A stretch of DNA of 64,000 nucleotides from Myxocyprinus asiaticus. Lineage: Eukaryota; Chordata; Actinopteri; Cypriniformes; Catostomidae. The DNA is taken from NCBI RefSeq assembly GCF_019703515.2, contig NC_059379.1:26936880-27000879 (forward strand). Reading direction: 5' to 3'. The notes under the pieces are model-generated. The model had not been told where the DNA came from. It made no database searches and worked only from the letters and a program-made list of their open reading frames with translations. Of this stretch, positions 54,564 through 61,937 are shown in pieces. Within the stretch, counting starts at the first letter, position 1. Each line of letters opens with the position of its first letter. Made by a program: the position numbers and the translations under genes.

Positions 54564-57500
54564 TTTTTAATTATGTTTTTTATTTGATTAGCTATTGAAG
54601 CAATGAAGAATGCACATCGGACGGAGCTCGAGAGGGAATTGGAGAAAGCACGCAAGGCCAACAGCAACACTGAAAATGCAGACATTGAGGAAATCCGCAA
54701 GCAACACGAGTCAGTTGTTAATCCTTTATGCTATGTCAGTGCACGATAGCAGCTTGCACTTATAATGGAGTTAAATATATCTCAACCACACATTCTCCTT
54801 CCTTTGGAGGTTTCTCTCACCATCGAAATAAACAACTTGTCTTTTTTTTGGATGTAATTGTACATAAATTGAACAAAGTAAAAGGGAAAGCTTAAAACAA
54901 GCTTACAAAGCCAAACCTCCTACCTCTCTCCCCAACATGATCTTTATGCATATATTATATTTTAGGTTTCATTAGTGTATTTACTTCTAATGTGACTGTT
55001 AAAGCTGTGATAAGCAAAGACTTTCTACATTAATAGAAGTGGATAAAGAGTTTAAGACAAGTGCCCAAATCCTGACTGCATGACTAGCTTCAGTTGCCAA
55101 GTGTATCCTAGGGCAACTGTGCAAAGATGGCAATGTCCTTGCCAAATCTGGAGTGATTGCACAGTTTCATTCAGAGACGTTGTTTGTGTACATGCCCATA
55201 ATCTTCCCTCATGCTCTTGGCTGTACTTCTGTCTAGACTAAGAGGTCTTGCTCTGTTAGCATTAGTTTAATCTAAAGAATTAAAAGAAGAAAATGGCTTG
55301 TGTGTGTGTGTTGTAGGGAAGAGCTGATGTCGAACCAGAGGGAGATTGAGGTGTTATCAGAACAGTACTCTCAAAAGTGCTTAGAGAATGCTCATCTGGC
55401 CCAGGCACTTGAGGCTGAAAGACAGGCTCTCAGACAGTGCCAACGGGAGAACCAGGAACTTAATGCACACAACCAGGTAATCACGGACAGTGAAGAATTA
55501 ATGGGTTTGACCACCCAAAAATTGCATTTCTTTCATCCTTCACACACCATAATGTTGTTCCATTTTTGGGTGAACTATCACTTTAATGCAAATAAATCTA
55601 AGAAACCTGTAAACACAGAAATCAAAACAAAAAACCCACTTTTGTTTCTGGCTTCTAGTTTTTCATCTGGCTGCATTGTATTTGTGATATTCTCAAACTG
55701 TTTTCCTTTCATTTTTGTAAAGGAGCTAAACAACCGTCTGGCTGCTGAGATCACCAAGATGCGATCGATGACGAGCGAGGATGGCGGAGACACTGGCAAT
55801 GTCATACAGGGAAAGGAGCTGTATGAACTGGAGGTCTGTGTTAACTGCTGTCCCCATCCAAGCCATTTTTCACAGCATGCTGGGGAAGAAAACCTCATTG
55901 CCCTGCTTATGTTTACAGGTAATGCTGAGGGTGAAAGAGTCAGAAGTGCAGTACCTGAAGCAAGAGATAAACTCTTTAAAAGATGAACTCCAAACTGCCC
56001 AAAGAGTAAGTGCTGCTCCTTTGATGACACTACCTGTCAAAAAATGTGGATATACGTACTCTCTATTTTCCACATATTAAAATAATAGTAAAGTCGTCAA
56101 AAGTATGGGAATTATTGTTAAAAATGTTAAATCAAAGCCATCTTATATTTTATCATCTTCAAAGAACAAAAATAATTTCAAGTTTTGAAGCAAGGCCTTA
56201 GATCAAAAGGGTTTTTTTAGATCATGAGAAACGCATTCAGTCATGTCCAAACTGCAGTGGCGGGCCGTGCATTTAAAGTCTAGGAATTCAGTGTGAGTCA
56301 TGCCATTACGAAAACACAGTTTCACAATGAATAAGACACCCTATGCCTTTGGGCATCATACATTATGTCGCAGCTAACTAGTAATACCAATTGACATTTT
56401 AAAAACACGTCCATGCACGAAAGCCAGAACCAGCATGACTGTTTTGTGAAATGAGCGTCTCCCGAACAGACATTCAAAAATCATAAGTTTTCATATGAAT
56501 CTACCAAGGAGGTCTATAATACCTGGAAAAATCTATCTAATAATATTCGTGATTTAAATGTTTCTTGCAATAAATTTCGTTTTGTCAGGGTACACGGTTA
56601 TACTGCGTTCCATTCAAGTTGAATGTGGGATATTCCTACTTGATATCTCTGACCATAAATGCATTCTATTCTCCGCTATTCGGAAGATGACGTTTAAGAA
56701 AACAAAACTGCAATGCTCCCGTTAGCTTAGCAGAGGTTTGACTCTCATTAGAGATGTCTCCTAGCAACCCAACTGATAAACAATGCTGCAGCGCTAGCAT
56801 TTGTGCTTCAGGTGTACAATTATCAAAAGAGATTATAATTTACCATGTTTTATACACCTGTTTCTGCAGGCGTTTGTTAAACCAGCTTTAATATCATGTA
56901 ATGTGGAAACGAACTCATTTATCGATATTACTTAATAAAGTGAATGTTTATCACTTAATTTGTATATCTCCCTGTGTGTCGACATGTTTGTGTGACATCA
57001 TGCCCCTGCATCTCGGCGAAATCAGAGCTGAGAATTTCTGCACGAGCCTACAAGTTGTAACTCTGACTTCAAGATGCATTCCATTGCACTTTTCCTAGTA
57101 GGTTGTAAAATCTGACTTTCTGAGTTGAATGGAACGCAGCACTACTTTTCAAAACTTGATCCGACACTGAATGCTCCAGCAGCCTAATTTACACTTAGAA
57201 AATTCCTGATGTTGCTATAACAATGCAAAAAGCACTTACCAATTTACTTGAAGTGAAAATCAGTCCTCCTTTCCTGTTTAATAAATTAAGCAATCACACA
57301 GTCATGCAGAACATCTCGTGTTTTTAAATCCATAAGGATCTCTTTCTCAATGGCGATAGCGGCAGTGATGACAGCCGACTTGTCTGGCAGCTTGATCTTA
57401 CGCTTTTCGCTCTTACATCACTTAAAGCGTAATTGTGTCACTCAAGGCCAGCTAGAAGGCCTCGACCGGAACATATCCTAAAGATCACACCCACCAAGAA

Positions 57501-60500
57501 CAAATAAATCAATCTGATTGGCTGATGAATCTGACAATCTGACTTTAGTTGCTTATTCATTTGCACTGTAGAGGGATTCTGTGGAAATTCTGAAGACCTG
57601 ACAGGGTGGAGCACAAACTCAAGCGCTGCTTCAGGCATGCGATTGTGAAACAGTTGTCACACTTTGCTTATAAGCATCATGAAATAAATTCTGACTGGAT
57701 AAACTTTTCATTTTTCTCTGTATGTTTGTAGATTAATTAAGAGTGGAAAGTGATTAAAAATATATAGGCAAAAAGGTGATTGAGAATGAAAGGATGAAAA
57801 ATATTTATTTATTTGGCATGTTAGGCCCTGAGAATTCGCCACTGCCAAAATGGTAGTGTATGTTTTTCATAATGGCAAGAAAACTTAAGAATGTATGACA
57901 ATTAATTAACGTTAGTAACACATGATATGCCATCTTTGCTGTCATAGGATAAAAAATATGCAACAGATAAATACAAGGACATCTACACAGAACTGAGCAT
58001 TGTAAGGGCCAAAGCTGAGCGAGATATAGGGCGACTTCGTGACCAGCTACAGCAAGCCAATGAGGCACTTGGAGAACCCACACTGGAGGACATGGAGCGT
58101 GGTGGTTATGGTACAGTCCTCATTACTATAGTAACTGCCACAGTAAAACTTTGATTAAAGGTAATCATGCATATTTTTGGGGATGCTATGAAACAGTTGG
58201 CTTTCACATTATGTCTTTCAGATATCATGAAGTCAAAAAGCAATCCAGACATTTTAAAGATGGCAGCTGCAGCTGCAAAACGCTCTGAGCGCGCCATGAG
58301 GTCAAAGGTAGGTTTCCAGACAAAAATATTCAATCCTCCTACATCTCCGCAGTCTGTCCATTGAGTTTCTCAAGGGGCCGTTCAGACCAAACGCATTATT
58401 GCGCAAAAAAAAAGGTAAGATGCAGCGCCACGAATAGAGCAGAATGTAGGTGTCTCGTGGCGCGTTTTTAACAGTTGAAGTTCTTTTTAACTTAACACTT
58501 GTGCTGCTGTGCAAGGCGCTGATACAGCGAGATACGGCGCAACAGTCAAAGTGCATGTTTACGAAGGACAACAATTGAAAAACAGTGTGGACGGATGCAA
58601 AAACGTGTTTGGTCTGAACGGCCTCTTAAGTTTTACAGAGCTGAAAACAGCTCAAGTACACAACCACCAGGCAATAAGCATACTGTTCATAGTCTAAGAT
58701 TTAGTTAGTTTACACTGCCACCATCAGGCCACCATTTATTTCCCTTTCCAATTAAAAGATCCATGGTATTTCTGTGGGAAAATAATGTCTCTAAATAATC
58801 CCATGTTTAGTAGATGAAGTTTCTTAAGTGGATTCATTTTTAGTAGTTACACAGTTTAGAAACTCAACACTTTGTGTGCTGTGTGTTCTGTCCCGCAGGA
58901 GAAAGCCTGGTAGGTAGCGGTAAGAAAAGTGTCTTTTAAACATTCCCTTCTCTAACACACAGTGGTGTGTATGTTTGTTTCCTCCCTTTCCCTCTGTTCC
59001 CAGTCTGTGAGTCGTGACATGCCCTGGGACAGCTAAAGACTAAACCATGAAGACCTTTTGACCTCTAATTTTAGGTAAATGCCCTTAGAAAGGACAGTAC
59101 ATGCCAATCTCCCCATGCATCCCTTGCTTCAAGAATTAGATCATCCTTTTTTGTATTCCAAGGGATTTATATATAAACAAACAACTTTTATTAAAGTGAT
59201 TTATTGATCACCTGATTTTTTTTTTTTTTTTTGCCATTATGCATGTTATTCTCTGTTATTTGCAGTTGACAAAATTGTATGTACTGATTGAAGCGCTGTT
59301 CATGTCATCTCGCTTCGACCCCCGTCCTCTCATAGTTCATCAGAATCACTGTCTCTTGGGCACAAGGGCACCCTTTGGTAGCACTTTATCAGAATGGAAC
59401 TTAATCTGGATCATCATTCACATTTCAAACATAAACGCACCTAAGTTCCACAAAAAGTAACAAATGCAGTACAATGCATTTTCACTTTTGTAGTTTAAAT
59501 TAGTATGGCTCTGGGTTTTGTTTAAGTGGTCACAGGATTTCTGGGATTTGCTGGCAGAACAACTCTGCTTCAATCAGTTGGCATTGTTTTAGGTTACTGC
59601 TAATTTAGTGTCAGCTTCTGAAGTGCCGTGGGCTGCCCACAGTCTGTTTGCTCACCGCCTGATACATATTGCACCCAAAACTGAAAAGCACTTTCTCGAT
59701 TTTGCAAGCTCTGATCTGATTGGTTGGCTTTTCGCAACTTTATGCCATTATTTTAATCATTTTTTTCCACTCTGGTCTATTATTGTGGTATCATCTATTT
59801 CAGATAAACTCGCTCCTAAAGTGTGAAGTGTGGTTTGTCATTTTACATGCTAATCAGACAGTCCGTTTCTGTCCAAGTGGGCGTTTCTTGGCCAGAATAA
59901 TGCTTCCTACATGTGCTATCGGTATTAACGGAAATCGGAAGTTGCACGACAACGCTCCCTTAAAGGGATAGATCAAAATGAAAATTCTCTCATCATTTAC
60001 TCCTCCTCATGCCATCCCAGTTGTGTATGACTTACTTTCTTTTGCAGAACACAAATTGAGATTTTTGGGAGAATATTTCAGCTCTGTACAATGCAAGTGA
60101 ATGGTGACCAAAATCTTGAAGCTCCAAAAAGCACATATAGCCATCATAAAATTAATCCATACGACTTCAGTGGATTAAATATTGTCTTTTCAAGTGAAAC
60201 ACTAGGTGTGTGTAAGTAATAGATCAATATTTAAAACTTTTTTACTAAAAATGTTTGCTTCCGGCCAGCTGTGGTATGAACAGTCACGAGGGTGGAGTTA
60301 AAACTGCCTCTCGCATGACGTAAGCACTTTGGCATGTCGATATCGTGAGATCCCTCGGCTGGTCTAGAATCGGCTGGGCAAAAATGTTCACCGCACACCC
60401 TCAATATTTTTAGTGACTCAATGGGTGTTTTCGTATCCCAGTGAACAGCGAGCAGCCATAGCTTCAGTCGCTCAGGATCATTGATAGGGAAGCTGTGAAA

Positions 60501-61937
60501 AGTTAGTCTTTCCTCTTGCGATGATGCCCGCAGATGTAATGTAACGTTTTTTAGAAGGTCGAGGCAGTCAAGATAAGCACACGCAAGCACCATCTTGAAA
60601 AATAAACAGAAAAAAACACATCTATAGCAAAACTACTTCAGCCTCTGTGTAACATTCCTCCTCTGTTGTAAACAAAACAGTGCTTCTGTATTTTTTGTAT
60701 TTTACGTGTCAGTTCTCGTCTGAACTTTCCAATGTGTTTACGTGACCGTGCATATTACAGCTGGCCGGAAGTGAACATTTTTAATAGAAAGAGTTTTAAA
60801 AATGTATCTATTTCTTACACGCACTTTGCTTTTCGCTTCAGAAGACATTGCTTAATCCACTGGAGTCGTATAGATTACTTTTATGCTGCCTGTATGCACT
60901 TTGGAGCTTCAAAATTTTAGTACCCATTCACTTGCATTATATGGACCTACAGAGCTGATATATTCTTCCAAAAATCTTCATTTGTGTTCAGCAGAAGAAA
61001 ATCATACATATCTGGGATATCATGAGGGTGAGTAAATGATGAGAGAATTTTCATTTTTGGGTGAAACTGATCCTTTAAGTTGTAATAACGACTGGGGCAA
61101 ACTAAATTGATACCTGAGTTTACGAGAAGACGTAAACATTCAATATGGCGGACAAGAGTACAGTTTCAATAGCGTATGATGGTTTTATTAATTTTTCAAA
61201 ATGCAGCTACCATATTATCACTTGCCTTTTCAGTCATGTGCATTTACGTATATCAGGAAATATTTGATGCTTATTAAACATTTTTACACAGAGAAAATAG
61301 CATATATTTGACCAAAATTCCATTATTGTCAGCCAGTTGGCTTGCATGTATTTATTTGTCAAAATAAGATTTCCCCAAGGAATATCCATTAATGAATCTG
61401 GTGTCCTCCATGTTTCCGCCAACAAAGCAGTTCAACTTGACGTGCTCATAATTACGACTTCAGAAGTGGGAAGTAGGATAATTTCGATAGCATGTGAAAG
61501 GTAGCATAAGCAACAATATGGAAAAGACATGTCGTAGTGAATAGTCTGGCAATAGGAGACTACCGCTAATTTAAATCAGTAGGGATTTGTATTGCAAATG
61601 GCCAACAAAATGTCTTTTAAATAATCTGTCTCATTTTTACAGCAATATCAATCCTTTTTTTTTTCTTTAAAATTTGTGCTATTGAACGTGACATTTATTG
61701 GATTTAGAATTTCAGCAAAAGATTTGAAAACCGCTTCATTAAATTCACAACAAAAGTGCAACCATCAGAAATAGGAACATCCCTTTGTGTCAGTGTAAAA
61801 AAAACTCTTGTGTACGTCTGTTGTGTATCTGACTATCTTTATTGTCTGTCTCATTCTGTCCTCAGAGTCTCAAGGAAGGTTTGACGGCTGAGCAGAGACT
61901 TCACTTGTTTGACAACAAGGACACTAAGGACTTCTGA
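23530..61937 (+). CDS. mprip: mprip, myosin phosphatase Rho-interacting protein (3' part, 20 internal exons plus alternative last exons)
   Basis: Joined exons: 23530-23681, 23781-23865, 24424-24598, 25999-26443, 28790-28919, 36579-36686, 41199-41255, 43377-43445, 43546-43635, 44016-44125, 44922-45471, 46028-46165, 47871-50507, 54219-54366, 54592-54709, 55317-55476, 55723-55833, 55919-56005, 57948-58110, 58222-58307, then 61866-61937 or 59004-59036. All junctions are GT-AG and phase-compatible; the joined internal exons total 5619 nt, exactly 1873 codons. Blocks such as [54 protein letters not shown] and [16 protein letters not shown] match M-RIP/p116Rip. The family binds F-actin, RhoA and the MYPT1 subunit of myosin phosphatase on stress fibres. 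The N-terminal exons (start codon, most of PH1) lie outside the window or were not found. Omitting the 879-codon exon gives the short form. Identity is very firm; use of each alternative exon is inferred. Confidence 0.95.
23781..23865 (+). CDS. mprip: mprip exon: C-terminal helix of first PH domain
   Basis: After tttcaacag the first base completes the glycine codon, then [28 protein letters not shown] follows (28 codons). The tryptophan is the invariant Trp of the PH-domain C-terminal helix, and the lysine cluster after it resembles a nuclear-localisation or phosphoinositide/actin-binding basic patch. The donor is cag|gtatgt. The intron before it is only 99 nt and has no stop codon. Confidence 0.93.
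24424..24598 (+). CDS. mprip: mprip exon: linker after first PH domain
   Basis: It starts [13 protein letters not shown], matching the conserved EPGPAK of M-RIP, and continues through a Ser/Pro-rich stretch ([15 protein letters not shown]). The human counterpart here is a serine homopolymer, which is much shorter in this fish. It ends one base into a codon at ctctgcag|gtatgg. Likely disordered. Confidence 0.92.
24900..25805. mobile_element. hAT-like element in mprip intron
   Basis: Left AAGTGCTATCAGTTGAT, right inverted TAGAGCTGTCAAAATTAG. Flanks gttattgg (24892-24899) and gtaattgg (25806-25813), 7/8. Subterminal gattaatcaca repeats. No transposase. Located between exons ending 24598 and starting 25999. 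Confidence 0.65.
25999..26443 (+). CDS. mprip: mprip exon: long Ser/Pro-rich disordered linker
   Basis: 445 nt, opening after ctctatag, read in frame from the previous exon as [14 protein letters not shown]. It is rich in Ser, Pro and Gly ([26 protein letters not shown]) with several S-P and R-x-x-S sites, so it is a probable phosphorylated, unstructured linker. It ends with a basic and acidic alternation ([19 protein letters not shown]). The GC content is clearly above the flanking introns. The long open frame on the opposite strand is its shadow. Confidence 0.9.
26815..27795 (-). repeat. ~0.9-kb repeat, copy 2 (empty hAT site)
   Basis: Inverted copy of 4190-6155 without the hAT. At about 27530-27545 the sequence tagtactctaaatcatcat corresponds to the uninterrupted gatgatttagagtact. 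Lies in the intron after exon 26443. Confidence 0.8.
28790..28919 (+). CDS. mprip: mprip exon: [17 protein letters not shown] segment
   Basis: Acceptor cattcttag; one base completes a serine codon, then [20 protein letters not shown], corresponding to the conserved SQVIEKFEALDIEKAEHM of M-RIP. It continues [13 protein letters not shown] to donor gag|gtaatg. Predicted short amphipathic helix. Confidence 0.92.
29061..29641. mobile_element. MITE with CAGGGGCC(A/G)GTTGC ends
   Basis: Left CAGGGGCCAGTTGCATAAAC, right inverted CAGGGGCCGGTTGCTTAAAAC. Internal paired blocks (taattagtctgac / gtctaaagaagttt). No clear target duplication. A related left end is seen at 31907. Confidence 0.75.
29642..31522. 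other. intron sequence with low-complexity A/T tracts
   Basis: Two near-identical short blocks, about 29935-30015 and 31086-31165 (ctg(a/g)atcacccat...tctaa(g/c)aaagct and caacaaatg(g/c)ataaacaagtccagac), indicate a further diverged repeat pair. Poly-A/poly-T runs at 30400-30465. No gene seen. Confidence 0.5.
31523..33226. mobile_element. hAT-like element, perfect 8-bp duplication
   Basis: Flanked by atttatgt (31515-31522 and 33227-33234). Ends TAGAGACCGATCGATATGG and inverted TGTGATATTATCGGCCGATATT; both arms carry many accgat/cgatat words. An ~80-bp interior unit (aataaagaataaataaa ... gctaaataaacatcag) is duplicated at about 31780-31908. No transposase. Confidence 0.78.
33933..36274. mobile_element. 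hAT-like element nested in the previous one
   Basis: Ends TAGACCTGTCACGA and inverted TAGGCCTGTCACGA. Flanks actgtgtg (33925-33932) and attgtgtg (36275-36282), 7/8. Inside are repeats of cttgtcc/ttgggcaagtg words (34250-34315, 35700-35800) from a further element. No transposase seen. Confidence 0.75.
36035..36068. repeat. (TG)n microsatellite
   Basis: About 17 uninterrupted TG units. Confidence 0.95.
36579..36686 (+). CDS. mprip: mprip exon: linker before second PH domain
   Basis: 108 nt, 36 codons, phase 0 on both sides, so it could be skipped without a frameshift. It ends [16 protein letters not shown], matching the conserved [12 protein letters not shown] of the family; R-x-K-S resembles a basophilic kinase site. 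It is preceded by a 7.66-kb intron filled with transposons. Confidence 0.92.
37346..37832. mobile_element. hAT-like MITE, perfect 8-bp duplication
   Basis: Flanks aatcttta (37338-37345, 37833-37840). Ends CTGGGGATGTGCACGAGTAA and inverted AGGGATGGGAATTTCAAGTAA. 487 bp with poly-T; no coding capacity. Confidence 0.72.
37841..40081. other. intron sequence without recognised features
   Basis: AT-rich; short open frames (38082-38303, 39097-39414) have no domain, no splice-compatible homology to mprip, and are not convincing genes. Confidence 0.5.
40082..40500. mobile_element. AAAGGGATAGTTCACCC MITE, complete
   Basis: Left aaagggatagttcaccc, right gggtgaactatccctttt; inner ctcatgccatcccagatgtg mirrored by acatctgggatggcatgag, so most of it can fold into a long hairpin. 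Confidence 0.88.
41199..41255 (+). CDS. mprip: mprip exon: start of second PH domain
   Basis: 57 nt (19 codons, phase 0): [19 protein letters not shown]. The KKGWM(V/T)K motif is the first beta strand of PH2 and is nearly identical to mammalian M-RIP. Confidence 0.93.
41407..41593 (-). repeat. tRNA-derived SINE (minus strand)
   Basis: Minus strand starts ggtggtgtagtggactaaagc (A-box-like), then GGTTCAGTCCC (B box), and ends gcactgtaagtcgctttgg...aaatgtaaatg. The last part is the same tail as in the SINE at 50869. Lies in the intron after exon 41255. Confidence 0.8.
42371..42959. mobile_element. AAAGGGATAGTTCACCC MITE, complete
   Basis: Left aaagggatagttcaccc, right ggttgaactattccttt. Same order of inner blocks as 40082-40500 with a slightly longer centre (gcccagtagggggcatatgc). 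Confidence 0.87.
43377..43445 (+). CDS. mprip: mprip exon: second PH domain, strands 2-3
   Basis: 69 nt (23 codons, phase 0): [19 protein letters not shown] then IAEE. The pattern W-K-K-x-W-F-V-L-x-x-x-x-L-x-Y-Y is the classic PH beta-2/beta-3 signature. Confidence 0.94.
43546..43635 (+). CDS. mprip: mprip exon: second PH domain, middle
   Basis: 90 nt (30 codons, phase 0). It contains [11 protein letters not shown] and [11 protein letters not shown], the middle strands of PH2 with the family-typical DLDGEIDLS block. It lies 100 bases after the previous exon; the short intron has a TG run before its acceptor. Confidence 0.94.
44016..44125 (+). CDS. mprip: mprip exon: end of second PH domain
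   Basis: Reads [19 protein letters not shown] and [23 protein letters not shown] carries the invariant PH Trp in the C-terminal helix. It ends two bases into a serine codon at gctag|gtctgt, a non-consensus but usable donor. Confidence 0.93.
44221..44660 (+). repeat. full-length tRNA-derived SINE
   Basis: Head is tRNA-like: A box TAGCTCAGCGAG (44231-44242), B box GAGTTCGAATCC (44274-44285). A long unrelated body follows, ending attccaattgggag and a T run. Same orientation as mprip, in the intron before exon 44922. Not a functional tRNA (no acceptor pairing or 3' end). Confidence 0.88.
44922..45471 (+). CDS. mprip: mprip exon: basic/charged region after PH2
   Basis: 550 nt. It completes the serine codon and runs to [12 protein letters not shown] at donor ggg|gtatat. 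Key conserved block: [19 protein letters not shown] then [14 protein letters not shown]. Arg/Glu-rich helix ([15 protein letters not shown]) and [17 protein letters not shown] follow, matching mammalian EIEQRWHQVETTPLREE. It leads into the coiled-coil tail and the region that binds RhoA in mammals. Reading past the donor adds about 15 codons before a stop. Confidence 0.93.
46028..46165 (+). CDS. mprip: mprip exon: first coiled-coil segment
   Basis: 138 nt (46 codons, phase 0): [18 protein letters not shown] then a [17 protein letters not shown] heptad pattern ending RAGYISP. The mammalian short form continues from AREGYVLQ straight into ATCERG, so this exon can splice to 47871 (long form) or 54219 (short form) in the same frame. 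Confidence 0.9.
46166..47870. other. intron sequence without recognised features
   Basis: AT-rich with A runs near 47192 and 47440 and a TG-rich patch near 47010-47050. No exon or transposon end recognised. Confidence 0.5.
47871..50507 (+). CDS. mprip: mprip giant alternative exon: long coiled coil
   Basis: 2637 nt, exactly 879 codons, phase 0 at both ends, entered after cttttccaag in frame with [15 protein letters not shown]. It is rich in Glu, Lys, Gln and Leu with heptad-like stretches ([52 protein letters not shown]). It corresponds in position to the large exon of long mammalian M-RIP isoforms. The inferred donor is weak (cttaaag|gtcaag), chosen because [10 protein letters not shown] joins in frame to ATCERG. 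Reading through adds [12 protein letters not shown] and a stop at 50546, a possible truncated isoform. The exon is much less GC-rich than the constitutive exons. Confidence 0.88.
50869..51022 (-). repeat. tRNA-derived SINE (minus strand)
   Basis: Minus strand: ggttcctgtagctcaactgg (A box TAGCTCAACTGG), tagagca, GGTTCAATTCTC (B box), then ctgtaagtaacatataaaag and gcatctgccaaatgcataa, aatgtaaatgtta. The head resembles a tRNA closely, but the 3' half is SINE tail. Confidence 0.85.
51030..53480. other. intron sequence without recognised genes
   Basis: Contains short A/T runs and a 24-base T run at about 53407. Segment 51770-52440 has more CpG than its surroundings, suggesting a diverged transposon, but I could not pair its ends. 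Confidence 0.45.
53492..53959. mobile_element. mariner/Tc1-type MITE
   Basis: Left CACAGTGGCCACAAAAAGTA, right inverted GACTGGCCCCAAAAAGTATA, each flanked by TA. 468 bp, AT-rich, no transposase. Confidence 0.75.
54219..54366 (+). CDS. mprip: mprip exon: [13 protein letters not shown] coiled coil
   Basis: Starts at ccctacag|GCT with [17 protein letters not shown], then [19 protein letters not shown] and [12 protein letters not shown]; almost identical to mammals. It begins the C-terminal coiled coil that contacts MYPT1 (myosin phosphatase targeting subunit). It ends one base into an alanine codon before gttagt. Confidence 0.95.
54592..54709 (+). CDS. mprip: mprip exon: coiled coil continued
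   Basis: Completes alanine, then [20 protein letters not shown], then a variable [15 protein letters not shown]. It ends two bases into a Glu codon at cacga|gtcagt. The mammalian counterpart reads [19 protein letters not shown]. Confidence 0.94.
55317..55476 (+). CDS. mprip: mprip exon: [16 protein letters not shown] coiled coil
   Basis: Acceptor gtgttgtag. Reads [19 protein letters not shown] and [19 protein letters not shown] then [15 protein letters not shown], one of the most conserved stretches of M-RIP. Donor cag|gtaatc. The following 246-nt intron is stop-free and a multiple of three. Confidence 0.95.
55723..55833 (+). CDS. mprip: mprip exon: [14 protein letters not shown] coiled coil
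   Basis: 111 nt (37 codons, phase 0): [16 protein letters not shown], a variable acidic and Gly-rich patch (EDGGDTGN), then QGKELYELE. The next intron is only 85 nt and its retention would shift the frame. Confidence 0.94.
55919..56005 (+). CDS. mprip: mprip exon: [16 protein letters not shown] coiled coil
   Basis: 87 nt (29 codons, phase 0), [19 protein letters not shown] then [10 protein letters not shown], matching mammalian LLRVKESEIQYLKQEIS. Donor aga|gtaagt. The acceptor is gtttacag with a second AG-free pyrimidine run upstream. Confidence 0.94.
56601..57142. mobile_element. short inverted-repeat element (MITE)
   Basis: Left actgcgttccattcaa(gttgaa), right ttgaatggaacgcagcac: inverted 16-bp match. 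Inner arms share (g)tcagagat-type words less clearly. Lies in the intron 56006-57947; flanking 56010-56600 and 57143-57940 show no gene. Confidence 0.65.
57948..58110 (+). CDS. mprip: mprip exon: [16 protein letters not shown] coiled coil
   Basis: 163 nt: [19 protein letters not shown] then [19 protein letters not shown] and [12 protein letters not shown]. It ends one base into an Asp codon at tatg|gtacag. Matches the last coiled-coil exon of mammalian M-RIP. Confidence 0.94.
58222..58307 (+). CDS. mprip: mprip exon: [13 protein letters not shown] tail
   Basis: 86 nt. Completes Asp, then [19 protein letters not shown] and RSERAMRSK; mammals have [17 protein letters not shown]. Phase 0 at its end (aag|gtaggt), so either alternative last exon continues it. 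Confidence 0.93.
58373..58625. mobile_element. short MITE
   Basis: Left AGGGGCCGTTCAGACCAAACG, right inverted AGAGGCCGTTCAGACCAAACA; ~20-bp inverted ends in the intron between the exon at 58222 and the alternative ends. Confidence 0.75.
58899..58913 (+). other. mprip: possible further alternative C-terminus EKAW-stop
   Basis: A plausible acceptor (gttctgtcccgcag) is followed in phase 0 by GAG AAA GCC TGG TAG. Spliced after 58307 this would end the protein in EKAW. Two GT donors lie just after it (ctg|gtaggt, gcg|gtaaga), so it may instead be a cryptic micro-exon. No family precedent known to me. Confidence 0.25.
59004..59036 (+). CDS. mprip: mprip alternative last exon ([10 protein letters not shown] stop)
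   Basis: After ctctgttcccag the frame reads [10 protein letters not shown] and stops (TAA). Mammalian M-RIP has a C-terminus RSKSVIEQVSWDT; the shared SV...(S/P)WD(S/T) pattern after RSK supports this as the matching alternative end. It makes a 1883-codon product from the window's exons. 3'UTR follows, ending before or around the poly-T/ATTAAA region near 59190. Confidence 0.72.
   Translation, partial: SVSRDMPWDS
59962..61078. mobile_element. AAAGGGATAG... MITE carrying a THAP-domain ORF
   Basis: Left aaagggatagatcaaaatg, right ttttgggtgaaactgatccttt, with the same inner blocks as other family members (ctcatgccatccc, cagtggattaaat). The centre differs: arms tgcttccggccagctgt (60249) and cagctggccggaagtga (60758) enclose a minus-strand THAP frame. 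Confidence 0.8.
60231..60593 (-). CDS. THAP zinc-finger domain ORF within a MITE (120 aa, probably a transposase fragment)
   Basis: Starts [13 protein letters not shown] (C-x4-C near the start, as in THAP domains), then [17 protein letters not shown] (F-H-x-F-P...W) and [10 protein letters not shown] (C-x2-H-F). These are the C2CH zinc ligands and the conserved Phe/Pro/Trp of the DNA-binding THAP fold, present in P-element-type transposases and THAP proteins. The usual A-V-P-T-x-F end is not clear ([10 protein letters not shown]). No catalytic part follows. Open for the full length, so it is young or was recently captured; expression unknown. Confidence 0.6.
   Translation of the reverse strand: MVLACAYLDCLDLLKNVTLHLRASSQEERLTFHSFPINDPERLKLWLLAVHWDTKTPIESLKILRVCGEHFCPADSRPAEGSHDIDMPKCLRHARGSFNSTLVTVHTTAGRKQTFLVKKF
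61079..61865. other. intron sequence before the distal last exon
   Basis: AT-rich; pyrimidine-rich acceptor tract ending tctgtcctcag. No other feature recognised. Confidence 0.6.
61866..61937 (+). CDS. mprip: mprip alternative last exon ([19 protein letters not shown]...)
   Basis: After tctgtcctcag the frame from ...AMRSK continues [19 protein letters not shown] then TKDF and TGA (23 codons). Another known M-RIP C-terminus begins SLKEGLTVQERLKLFE, so this exon is well supported. It is the distal of two alternative ends. Confidence 0.9.
   Translation, partial: SLKEGLTAEQRLHLFDNKDTKDF

Noticed and set aside
55300..55986. A separate 228-aa gene
   Set aside because: It is mprip exons with retained introns; frame after 55833 is not the mprip frame.
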